From an uncultured Paenibacillaceae bacterium (GTDB taxonomy: Bacteria; Bacillota; Bacilli; Aneurinibacillales; Aneurinibacillaceae): a DNA stretch of 64,000 nt. A model generated the notes under the pieces. The model saw only the letters and a program-made list of their open reading frames with translations, did not search any database and was not told where the DNA came from. This document shows, piece after piece, positions 1-8,847 of the stretch (within the stretch, counting starts at the first letter, position 1; each line of letters begins with the position of its first letter). The DNA lies in assembly GCA_946478845.1 (NCBI GenBank), contig CAMLDI010000003.1, positions 135,340 through 199,339 of the forward strand, read 5' to 3'. A program made the translations under genes and the position numbers.

Positions 1-383
<383 letters not shown>

Positions 384-429
384 CTATCCTAACGATTATA
401 ACAAATATTTCTTTGGGCTACAAAAAAGT

Positions 430-1185
430 CTATTCCTCATTCTTTAAATACTGGATGGCTCTCCCCAACACAATGGCAAAAGTCATCCGGTTCATAGAAT
501 CCAGAGGTAAAAAGTGTCCTTTTCCATCCCCAAGCATAATTCCTTTTTCAAAGAGGAAATCAATATAAGGTTGAGCATGTTCCATCCCTTCTACAACATC
601 CATGTAATATTTGCTAATTTGTTTAGAAGTCCGGGAGGGTTCAGGATAACCAAAAACATTAGCAATCCCCTGAGCAAGAAATAATGCAAGCCCATAAATA
701 AACCCTTGATTGCTTAATAATTCTGCATCCACAGAATGGTCCATAAACCCGCATTCAAGAATGCAGGCAGGCATTAATGTATCCCGCAATACAAAAAATT
801 CCCCACGTTTTTCTCCCCGGTCTGGCAGGCCAAAATTAGAAAAATAAGCCGCTAACTTTCGATGAATCGTGTTATTGGCAAAAAGGGTCGCCGTATCTGA
901 TGTTGTTGTATAAATAAAACTTTCAAAGCCTGTTCCTCCCCCCTCATTAATATGAATGCAAATATATAAATCAGCCCCAATATTATTGGCATATTGGGTA
1001 CGCTGAGAAAGATTCATGGTTTGATCAGTCGTTCTAGTTAATCGCACATCAACCCCTACCTGCCGTAAATATTCGGCAGTTTTCAGGGCAATTCCTAAGG
1101 TGACATCCTTCTCCAAAAGACCCTTTTTACTAATAGCACCAAAATCCTCACCCCCATGTGCAGGATCTAACACAATAATCGTCAT
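430..1185 (-). CDS. N-acetylmuramoyl-L-alanine amidase (amidase_3) with SLH-like C-terminus, copy B
   Basis: Zinc-dependent cell-wall amidase of the amidase_3 family, cleaving the bond between N-acetylmuramic acid and L-Ala of peptidoglycan. The 251-aa protein has the expected ligands: His in DPAHGG near the N-terminus, Glu in LLEKD, His in CIHIN and the catalytic Glu in LECGFMD. About 50 C-terminal residues (FLFEKGIMLGDGKGHFLP onwards) resemble a single S-layer-homology repeat. The longer reading frame starts upstream, but the ATG at 1185 has GAGGGGG 8 nt before it and begins directly at the catalytic fold. There is no signal peptide, so export would need lysis or a holin-like route, or the enzyme may act in the mother cell. 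It is a tandem paralogue of the gene at 1326-2084. Confidence 0.88.
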   Translation of the reverse strand: MTIIVLDPAHGGEDFGAISKKGLLEKDVTLGIALKTAEYLRQVGVDVRLTRTTDQTMNLSQRTQYANNIGADLYICIHINEGGGTGFESFIYTTTSDTATLFANNTIHRKLAAYFSNFGLPDRGEKRGEFFVLRDTLMPACILECGFMDHSVDAELLSNQGFIYGLALFLAQGIANVFGYPEPSRTSKQISKYYMDVVEGMEHAQPYIDFLFEKGIMLGDGKGHFLPLDSMNRMTFAIVLGRAIQYLKNEE

Positions 1186-1274
1186 CTTAACATCCCCCTC
1201 ATCACAAACATCCCGCATGTTACATCCTATGAGTCCTGCCCATTGATGGTCATTCTTCTTATGCCAATAAATGA

Positions 1275-1310
1275 ATAAAAGAAAAAGCCTGGATATAAAC
1301 TCCAGACTTT
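1275..1310 (-). terminator. Rho-independent terminator between the two amidase genes
   Basis: Arms 1284-1293 and 1301-1310 form a 10-bp stem with one G-U pair and a 7-nt loop. On the minus strand the stem is followed by a T-run. It lies just after the stop of the upstream amidase (1326-2084), so the two paralogues are probably separate transcripts. Confidence 0.75.
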
Positions 1311-1325
1311 ATAATATTTGATAAC

Positions 1326-2084
1326 TCATTTATTGATTTGACTTAAAATATAATTAATAGCCCGATCAACAACTACAGCTAAAGTTAAACGGTCTACAGC
1401 GTCCCGAGGCTGAAAATGTCCTTTTCCATCTCCTATCATAATTCCTTTTTCAAAAAGGGAATCAACATGGGGAGCGGCAGATTCCATTCCTTTGACTACA
1501 TCTACAAAATACTTGCTAATTTGTGCAGGTTCCCCTGGCGAAACTGTTAACCCTAAACCCTTAGCTACCCCCTGTCCGATAGCTTTCGCTAATCCTGCTA
1601 AAAAACTGGAATTTTTTAATAATCCCGCATCGGTTGCGTTATCGATAAACCCACATTCCAACAAACAGGCAGGCATTTTCGTCTCTCTTAACACATGGAA
1701 ATCAGCGGTTTTCTTTCCTCGATCCCTAAGGCCAAAAGAAGCAAAATAAGCGGCCGTTTCTTGATGTATGGCATCCCTAGCTCTTGTTGTTGTGGAATCA
1801 ACAGGCCCGCTCCAAAGATAACTTTCAAAGCCTGTTCCACCACCAGCGTTTATATGAATACTTAAGTAATAATCAGCTCCAATACTATTGGCAAAAGCTG
1901 TCCGTTGGGAAAGACTTACCGTGGTATCCGTAGAACGGACAAGGCGAATATCCGCACCTGTTGCCCTCAAAAAATTCGCCACCCCTAAAGCAATGGTTAA
2001 GGTAAGATCTTTTTCCCTTAAACCATTCCCTGTCGCTCCCGGGTCTGTCCCGCCATGACCAGCATCAATCACAATGGTAAGCAT
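1326..2084 (-). CDS. N-acetylmuramoyl-L-alanine amidase (amidase_3) with SLH-like C-terminus, copy A
   Basis: Second amidase_3 protein (252 aa), collinear with the one at 430-1185. The zinc and catalytic residues are present: DAGHGG, LREKD, SIHIN and LECGFID. The C-terminus again carries one SLH-like stretch (LFEKGIMIGDGKGHF). The start is the ATG at 2084, preceded by a near-perfect AAGGAGGTGA; the longer frame upstream would place this site inside the coding region. No signal peptide or membrane segment is visible. Signal-less amidases of this shape occur as phage endolysins and as sporulation or cortex enzymes. No phage genes surround it, so the role is open. The two genes are an obvious tandem duplication. 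Confidence 0.9.
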   Translation of the reverse strand: MLTIVIDAGHGGTDPGATGNGLREKDLTLTIALGVANFLRATGADIRLVRSTDTTVSLSQRTAFANSIGADYYLSIHINAGGGTGFESYLWSGPVDSTTTRARDAIHQETAAYFASFGLRDRGKKTADFHVLRETKMPACLLECGFIDNATDAGLLKNSSFLAGLAKAIGQGVAKGLGLTVSPGEPAQISKYFVDVVKGMESAAPHVDSLFEKGIMIGDGKGHFQPRDAVDRLTLAVVVDRAINYILSQINK

Positions 2085-2159
2085 AAAATCACCTCCTTGT
2101 ATCATTATTTTATGAACAATGAGTAGTCGGTGATTGGTTGTCTAACCCATTTCCTTTAT

Positions 2160-2202
2160 AAATAAATAAAAGACACCCCTTGTAAATCAAGGAATGTCTT
2201 TT
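2160..2202 (-). terminator. Terminator of the MFS gene
   Basis: A long stem (about 15 bp with two G-U pairs), arms near 2168-2182 and 2188-2202, followed on the minus strand by an AT-rich tail starting TTTTATTTATT. It lies 10 bp after the MFS stop codon. Confidence 0.8.
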
Positions 2203-2211
2203 GCAGCTTTA

Positions 2212-3849
2212 TTAAACAAGCCCGCCATTTTGTCTTACAATATCTAGTGCCTGATGATGGTTTTGCTCATTAATAACAACAGTTAATAAAACATCTCGCC
2301 CTGCATTCTCATCAATTCCACCACTCATGCCACTGGCAGACACATCTGCAGCCATTAATATACTCTCATCCCGAGATGTTGGACCCGCATCCAGTGTTAG
2401 GCTAGCCAAACCTGAGACATTTCCCGTAATGGGACTCATAACTCTGTCAATCCCATCTCCAATATAAGGGTCCACCCGATCGATTTGCATATCAATAACA
2501 CCTAAAGGTTGAATTTGCCGTGCAGCTTCTCTAGCTTGTTCTGGAGAATTGAAATAAGCCAAAATATACTTTTCAGACATAGGATTCACCCCTTCAATAT
2601 GAAAGATAGGCAGTAGAACTTCTTGAGTAGTTTTCCTATTTTCCACTGCCCTATGCACAGGCATTTCAGATGCTTTTTTCATGAGCCAACCACAGATTAA
2701 AAGAGCAGCATTTAATACAAAAACCAGGGACAGGATTAACAACAATTGACTGGACCATAGTACAAGCAACACAAAAAAACCTATGCCAGTTACCCGTCCA
2801 GAACTAAAGGAGATTTCACGCATGATAATATACTCAACCCGTAACTTTGCCTTTTCCATATCTTCCCCAATCATATCAAAGGTAGTTGATGTAAGTGGAA
2901 TGAGAAAAAGGGGATAAAAAATTGCACTGCCTAAACCCATTAAAAGCAATGTAAAATAATTGAATTTAATAAAAAGTGGGAGCACCAGCAAAGTTAACAT
3001 GACAGCGCCAAGAATTGTGAAAAAAACACGTTTCTCAGGTTTCATTAAACGTCCCGCTAAAAAGTATGCAAGAAGAGAAATAGCTGAAACAGCAAATGAA
3101 TAAATCCCTAACCTGAATTCACTGGCTACAGCTATAAACACCAGCAATGAAACTAAAAAACCTGTAAGCCCCTCACGCAATCCAAAGAAATAATGAGAAA
3201 GCATCATTTTATTCCAACGGGTATTGCGAATCGTATCTTTCCAGGGTTTTTTTAAAGAGAGCGCCCCAATGAGTTCCCTTTTTTTAATAAAAAAACTTAC
3301 AACAACAGCAATTAGAAAAAGAGAAAAAGAAAAAATAAATAATAAACGGTATCCACCCGTTGGATTCAATTTAATAATCAACCCTGCAATAAATGGAGCA
3401 AACATCCCAGAAAGCGAGGCTAAAAATCCATTCCTACCGTTATATACATCCCGATTCTCCGGATCTGTAATTTCAAAATACATTACATTATAACCAAGCC
3501 AATAAAACCCCGCTCCGATTCCCAACAAAAAACCCAGGGGAGCTGCAAATGTAGCTGTACGATATCCAAGAAACAAAACAATGGAGTAAAAAATTGCAAG
3601 AACCATAACCCCTATCCGAATGCTAATGACCCTGTCCACTTTCTTTACCATCATTCCACCCAAAAGAAAGGCAATAGGCATGGCCACAAAAGTAAGTAAA
3701 TTATATAAACCGATAAGGGCAAAATCCCCTTTAATTTTCCATACATAAATATTCACAAAGGTATTTGAAAAGGCAATCGATGTAAGATAGAGAGTATTCA
3801 TTAGGATCAATAAATGAGCCTGAGTATCCAGCTTAACCCTTCGTTCCAA
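2212..3849 (-). CDS. MFS transporter (YqgE-like) with an extra C-terminal soluble domain
   Basis: A 545-aa protein. Residues 1 to about 400 hold roughly 12 hydrophobic segments of a major facilitator transporter, resembling Bacillus YqgE-type proteins; the substrate is unknown. Residues about 424-545, beginning MSEKYILAYF, form a soluble domain rich in Gly, Ser and Asp. It contains NSPEQAREAARQI and ends in a VVINEQNHHQALDIV segment, like small stress-associated Bacillus proteins. The start is a TTG at 3849 with AAAGGAGG 7 nt upstream. The internal ATG at 2580 has its own AAGGGG site 9 nt upstream, so the C-terminal domain may also be made alone. No frameshift is seen at the junction. Confidence 0.72.
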   Translation of the reverse strand: MERRVKLDTQAHLLILMNTLYLTSIAFSNTFVNIYVWKIKGDFALIGLYNLLTFVAMPIAFLLGGMMVKKVDRVISIRIGVMVLAIFYSIVLFLGYRTATFAAPLGFLLGIGAGFYWLGYNVMYFEITDPENRDVYNGRNGFLASLSGMFAPFIAGLIIKLNPTGGYRLLFIFSFSLFLIAVVVSFFIKKRELIGALSLKKPWKDTIRNTRWNKMMLSHYFFGLREGLTGFLVSLLVFIAVASEFRLGIYSFAVSAISLLAYFLAGRLMKPEKRVFFTILGAVMLTLLVLPLFIKFNYFTLLLMGLGSAIFYPLFLIPLTSTTFDMIGEDMEKAKLRVEYIIMREISFSSGRVTGIGFFVLLVLWSSQLLLILSLVFVLNAALLICGWLMKKASEMPVHRAVENRKTTQEVLLPIFHIEGVNPMSEKYILAYFNSPEQAREAARQIQPLGVIDMQIDRVDPYIGDGIDRVMSPITGNVSGLASLTLDAGPTSRDESILMAADVSASGMSGGIDENAGRDVLLTVVINEQNHHQALDIVRQNGGLV

Positions 3850-3872
3850 GTGAATACCTCCTTTTAGACAAT

Positions 3873-3908
3873 AAAAAAAATAGGGGCAATCTTTTTTAGA
3901 TTACCCCT
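3873..3908 (-). terminator. Terminator of the XRE regulator, overlapping its stop codon
   Basis: Arms 3882-3892 and 3898-3908 (11 bp, one G-U pair, loop of five) are followed by eight T residues on the minus strand. The stop codon of the gene at 3901-4392 lies inside the stem. Confidence 0.85.
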
Positions 3909-4392
3909 TTACCTCTTTTTTATTAGTTAATTCTTCAAGCCTCTTATAGGCTTCACTTTTATCCAAACTATAATAATACAAATACTGCTCCTCATCTATA
4001 ATGCGATAATGTCCTGTGAATACGTGTTTTTGCAGGCAAAAATCATCCTGATGGGTTTCTTCAGTCCACCAAACTTTCCCTCCAAGGGTTCGATAACGTT
4101 TTTTATCTTCAATATGATTGGATACATATTCTACAATTTGCAAGGTCATATCTCCGAATAAGGATTGAACAATTTCTCCATTACGAAACAAAATCGCAAC
4201 CAGAGCAGACTGAGTAAAACCCAGGGTCTTTCTTCCCTTCTCTACTTGTACAAGGGTCTTTTTTGAAATACCAATCACTTCAGACATGCGATCCTGTGTT
4301 AAATCTGCTTCTGTACGAATTAATTTCAATTTGTTTGAAACCATTTCATCGAAAATCTCTCGATTAAAGGATTGTTCCTGTAATTCATTCAT
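3901..4392 (-). CDS. XRE-family helix-turn-helix regulator
   Basis: A 163-aa protein. Residues about 18-70 form a Cro/C1-type HTH (KLKLIRTEADLTQDRMSEVI, then SKKTLVQVEKGRKT). The remainder, with two Trp and many Tyr, has no family I recognise and is probably a sensing or dimerisation domain. It starts 14 bp after the chemoreceptor stop at 4407, so the two are likely co-transcribed. Its own ribosome binding site is weak (GAGTGTGG), which suggests translational coupling. Possible targets are the palindromes upstream of the two chemoreceptor genes (6246-6264, 8807-8823); this is inference only. Confidence 0.82.
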   Translation of the reverse strand: MNELQEQSFNREIFDEMVSNKLKLIRTEADLTQDRMSEVIGISKKTLVQVEKGRKTLGFTQSALVAILFRNGEIVQSLFGDMTLQIVEYVSNHIEDKKRYRTLGGKVWWTEETHQDDFCLQKHVFTGHYRIIDEEQYLYYYSLDKSEAYKRLEELTNKKEVKG

Positions 4393-4406
4393 TTAAGCCA
4401 CACTCA

Positions 4407-6098
4407 TTATATTTTAAATTTGAAAATTAACTGTTCTAATTCCTGTGCCATTTTACTTAAAGCATCCGCTGATAAAGATATATTGTCCATTGATGCTAAT
4501 TGTTCCTCTGAAGAGGCAGCAATATTTTGCGTGTTTTTGGAGGACTCTTCAGAAATCCTTGCTGTTTCATCTACAGAAGCAGCAATTTCCTCTGAACTTG
4601 CGGATATTTCCTCAGTAATAGCTGATACCTCTTGGATTTTATACGCTACATGTTGAATAGCATGGAGAATCATTTGGAAGGTATTTCCTGTCTCATTCAC
4701 TAACTCTTTTCCTGCTTGAACCTCCCTAATCACCCGATCCATTGCATAAACGGATTTTTGTGAATCACCTTGAATTCCTTTAATAAGCTCATCAATTTGT
4801 TTTGCTGAATCTGCGGACTGCTCAGCCAATTTACGAACCTCATTGGCAACAACAGCAAATCCTCTTCCATGTTCTCCTGCCCTTGCTGCTTCAATCGCTG
4901 CGTTTAGGGCTAATAAATTAATTTGAGAAGCAATGCTTGTAATTAATTCTGCAATCTTCCCAATGGTTTGAGAACGTTCCCCTAATTGTTTTGCCAGGGC
5001 AGCAGAATCATTTACAGATAATTCAATAGAATTCATCTGGTAAACTGCTTTCTGAACCGTTTTATTTCCTCGCTCAGATTCATTCGCTGCCTGGGTGCTT
5101 TCTTCTGAAACAATAGATGAGGATTCTGCAATTCGCTGTACACCCACAGCCAACTCTTCCATAGCCCGGGCACTTTCCTTTGCTCCATTAACCATGGTTT
5201 CCGCACCAGAAGCCACTTGATTTAAGGAATGGGTTGCCTGATTAATGGCATCTGTGGTCTGATAAGCACTGGCCATCAATTCTTCAGAGGAAGCAGCTAC
5301 CTGTTCAGAAGCATATCGTACCTGGCCAATAATATCAGCTAAGTTTGATTTCATAGCATTATAGCTTTGGGTTAAATTTCCAATTTCATCTTCTGAATCC
5401 GTTACAAGGGTTTTTGTAAAATTCCCCTTCCCTGCTTCCTCCATAGCATCCGTGATCACTTGTAAGCGATTCCTTATTTTATTGGTATAAAACACAAACG
5501 CCATTACAGTAATAAATACCATAATAACCAGAATAATTAAATGTGTAGCCAGGGTTGAGTTCACAACATCATTAATAAACTCCTTAGATGTGGCAATGCC
5601 CCAGATGCCTACAACTTTGCCTGTAGCATCTTTTATTGGCATGTACGCAGCTTGATATGGCTCTCCTACAACATCGGCTTCCCCAGAATAGGTTTCTCCT
5701 TTTTTCAATACCAACTCGTCTATTTTAGGATCTACCGTAGAACCAATAAAATTATGCTGGTTTTTCAAATTGGAATTAATGCGAATGTTATTAACAAAAA
5801 CCGCATACAGGTCTCCACCTGTCAGTTTTTCGATCTCTGATAAATCCGTGTTTTGATTAATTTGCTTTTCACCTTTATAAAGCATCCCATCGCGAACACT
5901 CCATCCCCCGGGATACTTTTGATCAATTAAACGAAAACTCATCTTTAAATCAGATTCCGCTTTTAAGATTGCCCCTTTTTTAATCCCATTTTCCAATTGA
6001 TAAAATACCAGAATTGTCATAATTGCTGCTAATATAAGTATAAGAGATATTGCAATAATATTAACTTGTGTGCTTAATTTCATCCGATAGAATCGCAC
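4407..6098 (-). CDS. Methyl-accepting chemotaxis protein, paralogue 1
   Basis: Membrane chemoreceptor of 563 aa. Order: a transmembrane helix at about 11-33, an extracellular sensor of the single-Cache type at about 34-180 ([20 protein letters not shown] is the typical end), a second transmembrane helix at about 184-207, HAMP at about 208-260, then a long coiled-coil signalling domain with the hairpin tip [18 protein letters not shown]. Glu/Gln-rich methylation segments flank the tip. The start is a GTG at 6098 after AGGGGGG. It aligns along its whole length with the receptor at 6995-8686, so they are recent paralogues that differ mainly in the sensor. It heads a transcript with the XRE gene at 3901-4392. 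The ligand is unknown. Confidence 0.92.
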   Translation of the reverse strand: MRFYRMKLSTQVNIIAISLILILAAIMTILVFYQLENGIKKGAILKAESDLKMSFRLIDQKYPGGWSVRDGMLYKGEKQINQNTDLSEIEKLTGGDLYAVFVNNIRINSNLKNQHNFIGSTVDPKIDELVLKKGETYSGEADVVGEPYQAAYMPIKDATGKVVGIWGIATSKEFINDVVNSTLATHLIILVIMVFITVMAFVFYTNKIRNRLQVITDAMEEAGKGNFTKTLVTDSEDEIGNLTQSYNAMKSNLADIIGQVRYASEQVAASSEELMASAYQTTDAINQATHSLNQVASGAETMVNGAKESARAMEELAVGVQRIAESSSIVSEESTQAANESERGNKTVQKAVYQMNSIELSVNDSAALAKQLGERSQTIGKIAELITSIASQINLLALNAAIEAARAGEHGRGFAVVANEVRKLAEQSADSAKQIDELIKGIQGDSQKSVYAMDRVIREVQAGKELVNETGNTFQMILHAIQHVAYKIQEVSAITEEISASSEEIAASVDETARISEESSKNTQNIAASSEEQLASMDNISLSADALSKMAQELEQLIFKFKI

Positions 6099-6149
6099 GA
6101 AAACACCCCCCTATCCCTAGTTACAAAGATCTATAACAACATTCAATCA

Positions 6150-6184
6150 AGAAAAAACTATCCCTATCTACAGGAATAGCTTAA
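6150..6184 (-). promoter_or_regulatory. Attenuator-like hairpin in the leader of chemoreceptor 1
   Basis: In the untranslated leader, arms around 6157-6165 and 6173-6181 form a hairpin (minus strand GCTATTCC ... GGGATAG) followed directly by TTTTTT. It sits between a TATAAT box (6228-6233) and the start codon (6098). The second receptor gene has the same hairpin sequence in the same place (8743-8767). Confidence 0.5.
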
Positions 6185-6227
6185 AAATATTGCAATTACA
6201 TGAATGATTTTTTCGAATATTAGATAT

Positions 6228-6233
6228 ATTATA
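6228..6233 (-). promoter_or_regulatory. -10 element upstream of chemoreceptor 1
   Basis: TATAAT on the minus strand, with no good -35 hexamer at 17 nt. Activator dependence or another sigma factor is possible. Confidence 0.4.
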
Positions 6234-6245
6234 TCACATTTATGA

Positions 6246-6264
6246 TTATACACCTATTGTATAA
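6246..6264. promoter_or_regulatory. 19-bp palindrome between divergent promoters (candidate operator)
   Basis: TTATACA-CCTAT-TGTATAA, a perfect 7-bp inverted repeat with a 5-nt spacer. It lies between the -10 of chemoreceptor 1 (6228-6233, minus) and the -10 of the kinase gene (6285-6290, plus), where it could control both. Confidence 0.45.
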
Positions 6265-6284
6265 CCAAAAAGAAAGAAAAAAAG

Positions 6285-6290
6285 TATAAT
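6285..6290 (+). promoter_or_regulatory. -10 element of the YrzF-like kinase gene
   Basis: TATAAT, 42 bp before the start codon. The -35 region at 17 nt (TAACCA) is poor. Confidence 0.4.
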
Positions 6291-6331
6291 AAAAGATGCA
6301 TTTGAATTAAAAACAAGGGGAAGGGGTCTAT

Positions 6332-6976
6332 ATGAATTCCTTTGTAGAAATAATAGAAAACAAATTGCTCCCTACTATAAAAATTAAAAGTATTAATCCC
6401 TATGATCCAGTAATTATAGATTATTTGCCTGCACCCTGGAAAACCATAGGTACAGGAAATTACGCAGCTGTAGTCAGCCATCCTGATTATCCCGACTTAG
6501 TGGTAAAAATATATGCCCCCGGCCGTCCTGGTTTTATAGAAGAAGTCGCTGTTTATCAACAAATAGGGGATCATCCTGCGTATTCAAAATGCTATCATTA
6601 TGGAGAAAACTATTTAATATTAAAACGACTTTATGGAAAAACCTTGTTTGAATGTTTTCATAAAGGTACACCAATTCCCCGTCATGTCATTAAAGATGTA
6701 GATCAGGCTCTCGCATATGCCAAAGGAAAAGGGCTAACCCCCCACGATATCCACGGGAAAAACGTGGTTATGCATAAAGGCCATGGGTATGTCGTGGATA
6801 TCTCTGATTTTTATAAAAAGGAACCCTGCTCCAAATGGAATGACTTAAAAAAAGCATATTTTAAACTATACTACCCTTTTTTCTATCGCCATCCTATTAA
6901 AATTCCCTACTTCGTTTTAAACCTAATCCGCAAAAGTTATCGACTATATAAAAAAATAAAAGCCGCTTTTAAATAA
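6332..6976 (+). CDS. Small serine/threonine protein kinase-like protein (YrzF type)
   Basis: A 214-aa single-domain kinase. I see a glycine-rich loop (GTGNYAAVV), the ATP-anchoring lysine in LVVKIYAP, a catalytic loop HDIHGKNVV (the HxDxxxxN pattern shifted to a short form) and VDISDF in the place of DFG. The C-terminal 50 residues are very basic and aromatic. Size and motifs match Bacillus YrzF, a probable Ser/Thr kinase of unknown substrate. The start has AAGGGG 6 nt upstream. It is the only plus-strand protein gene in the first 36 kb and stands alone between two oppositely directed chemoreceptor genes, sharing a bidirectional terminator with the second. Confidence 0.75.
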   Translation: MNSFVEIIENKLLPTIKIKSINPYDPVIIDYLPAPWKTIGTGNYAAVVSHPDYPDLVVKIYAPGRPGFIEEVAVYQQIGDHPAYSKCYHYGENYLILKRLYGKTLFECFHKGTPIPRHVIKDVDQALAYAKGKGLTPHDIHGKNVVMHKGHGYVVDISDFYKKEPCSKWNDLKKAYFKLYYPFFYRHPIKIPYFVLNLIRKSYRLYKKIKAAFK

Positions 6977-6987
6977 AAGCGGCTTTT
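6958..6987. terminator. Bidirectional terminator between convergent genes
   Basis: A perfect 13-bp stem (6958-6970 with 6975-6987), four-base loop, A-run on one side and T-run on the other. It serves the kinase gene (plus) and chemoreceptor 2 (minus). Confidence 0.9.
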
Positions 6988-6994
6988 ATGATCT

Positions 6995-8686
6995 TTATAT
7001 TTTAAATTTCATAATTAATTGTTCTAATTCCTGAGCCATTTTGCTTAAGGAATCTGCAGAAGATGAAATGTTGTCCATAGATGCCAGCTGTTCTTCAGAT
7101 GCAGCTGCAATACTCTGGGTATTCAGTGAAGCTTCTTCAGAAATTCTTGCTGTTTCATCAACAGATGCAGCGATTTCTTCTGAACTTGCAGAAATTTCCT
7201 CAGTAATCGCTGATACCTCTTGAATCTTATGGGCAACATGTTGAATCGCATGAAGAATCATCTGGAATGTTTTGCCAGCATCATGAACTAATTCTTTTCC
7301 AGCTTGCACTTCCACAATAACCCGATCCATAGCAGTCACAGATTCTTTAGAATCTAATTGAATCCCTTTAATTAAAGCATCAATTTGATGGGCTGAATCT
7401 GCAGATTGTACTGCCAGCTTTCGAACTTCATTGGCTACAACTGCAAATCCTCGTCCATTTTCACCGGCGCGGGCGGCCTCAATGGAAGCATTTAAAGCTA
7501 ATAAATTAATTTGAGAAGCAATACTAGTAATCAATTCGGCTATTTTGCCAATTTCCTGAGAACGGGTTCCCAGCTGCTTTGTTAAGGTAGCCGAATCATT
7601 AACAGAGCGTTCAATAGAATTCATCTGAGATACAGCATTTTGCAGGGTAGAATTCCCCCGTTCTGACTCATTGGCTGCCTGAATGCTTTCTTCGGAAACG
7701 ATAGAGGAAGATTCAGCAATTCTTTGCACCCCAAGAGCCAGTTCTTCCATGGCACGTGCGCTTTCTTTGGCTCCATTTACTGTAGTTTCAGCACCAATAG
7801 CTACTTGATTTAAAGATAAAGTAGCTTGATTGATTGCCTGGGTCGTTTGATGGGAACTGGCCATTAATTCTTCCGAAGATGCTGCTACCTGTTCTGAAGC
7901 TAAACGTACCTGGCGTATGATCTCTGCAAGATTGCTTTTCATGGCATTATAACTTTTGGTTAAATGCCCAATTTCATCTTCTGAATTGATTTCCAAATTC
8001 ATTGTAAAATTCCCTTTACCCGCTTCTTCCATGGCATTGGTCACCACTTGCAAACGTTCGTTAATCTTGCGGGTAAATAGCATGGTTGCCATAATTGCCA
8101 CCAGAATCATAACTCCCAGAACGATTAAAAAAACAAACATAACGGAGGTAATCGTATTATTTACAAATTCCTGGGTGGTCGCAACAGACCAAATTCCGAT
8201 TATTTTCCCTGATTTATCTTTAATGGGCATATAAGCCGCCTGGTAGGATTCCCCCAGAATATCAGCTTCACCGTTATAGATTTTACCTAGCTTAAGTACT
8301 TCATTTTCCACATGGGTATCTATAAAGGTTCCTATCGCTTTCGTCCCATCATTTTTCACATTCGTTGCAATTCGTCCATTTCCTAAGAATACTGAATATA
8401 AATCCTCGGATAAATTAGCAATTTCCTCTAAGCCCTCATTCTGGTTTATTAAGACAGTTCCTTTATAAAGGTTCCCGTCTTTCACATTCCAATCACCAGG
8501 ATATTCATGATCAATCATTGCATAACTCTGTGCCAGATCAGATTTTGCCTTATTTATAGCCCCTTGTTTGACTCCTTCATCAATTTGGAAGTAAACAACC
8601 GTGGCCATAATGATAGACATAACACTCAATAAAGCTATTACCATGGTGTTAACCTGTGAGCCTAATTTCATCCGATGGAATCGCAT
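6995..8686 (-). CDS. Methyl-accepting chemotaxis protein, paralogue 2
   Basis: A 563-aa chemoreceptor with the same build as the one at 4407-6098: transmembrane helix, single-Cache-like sensor (about 34-180), second helix, HAMP, signalling coiled coil with tip [19 protein letters not shown] place the start at the ATG at 8686 (GGTGGGG 8 nt upstream), because it aligns with the GTG start of the paralogue; the reading frame opens four codons earlier. Identity is very high in the cytoplasmic half and clearly lower in the sensor, as expected after duplication and a change of ligand. It has its own promoter and leader. Confidence 0.92.
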   Translation of the reverse strand: MRFHRMKLGSQVNTMVIALLSVMSIIMATVVYFQIDEGVKQGAINKAKSDLAQSYAMIDHEYPGDWNVKDGNLYKGTVLINQNEGLEEIANLSEDLYSVFLGNGRIATNVKNDGTKAIGTFIDTHVENEVLKLGKIYNGEADILGESYQAAYMPIKDKSGKIIGIWSVATTQEFVNNTITSVMFVFLIVLGVMILVAIMATMLFTRKINERLQVVTNAMEEAGKGNFTMNLEINSEDEIGHLTKSYNAMKSNLAEIIRQVRLASEQVAASSEELMASSHQTTQAINQATLSLNQVAIGAETTVNGAKESARAMEELALGVQRIAESSSIVSEESIQAANESERGNSTLQNAVSQMNSIERSVNDSATLTKQLGTRSQEIGKIAELITSIASQINLLALNASIEAARAGENGRGFAVVANEVRKLAVQSADSAHQIDALIKGIQLDSKESVTAMDRVIVEVQAGKELVHDAGKTFQMILHAIQHVAHKIQEVSAITEEISASSEEIAASVDETARISEEASLNTQSIAAASEEQLASMDNISSSADSLSKMAQELEQLIMKFKI

Positions 8687-8742
8687 GAAATTCCCCACCC
8701 CCTGTCATTCTTTTCTTTTTATTCTCTATTTCTAACCGCAAA

Positions 8743-8767
8743 AAGCTATTCCCTAAGGAATAGCCTA
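8743..8767 (-). promoter_or_regulatory. Attenuator-like hairpin in the leader of chemoreceptor 2
   Basis: A perfect GCTATTCC / GGAATAGC stem with a short loop, followed by TTTTT on the minus strand, between the -10 element and the start codon. It is equivalent in sequence and position to the hairpin at 6150-6184. Only about 35 nt of transcript precede it, too short for the known large riboswitch aptamers. Confidence 0.5.
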
Positions 8768-8797
8768 TATTCGATGCGCCATCAATAATGCGAGTAC

Positions 8798-8823
8798 ATT
8801 ATACCACACTATTGCTAATAGTG
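8798..8823 (-). promoter_or_regulatory. Extended -10 promoter with overlapping palindrome (chemoreceptor 2)
   Basis: Minus strand TGGTATAAT is an extended -10. A perfect inverted repeat CACTATT-AGC-AATAGTG lies just upstream, where a -35 spacer would be; no good -35 is seen. A repressor or activator bound here would act directly on the promoter. Confidence 0.5.
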
Positions 8824-8847
8824 ACTATTTGAAAATAGATGAAAAAA

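Noticed and set aside
430..2084. Prophage lysis cassette
   Set aside because: No holin, tail, capsid or integrase genes are nearby; only the amidases resemble endolysins.
6099..6235. c-di-GMP riboswitch in the chemoreceptor leaders
   Set aside because: The transcript before the hairpin is too short in the second gene and the GEMM core is absent in both.
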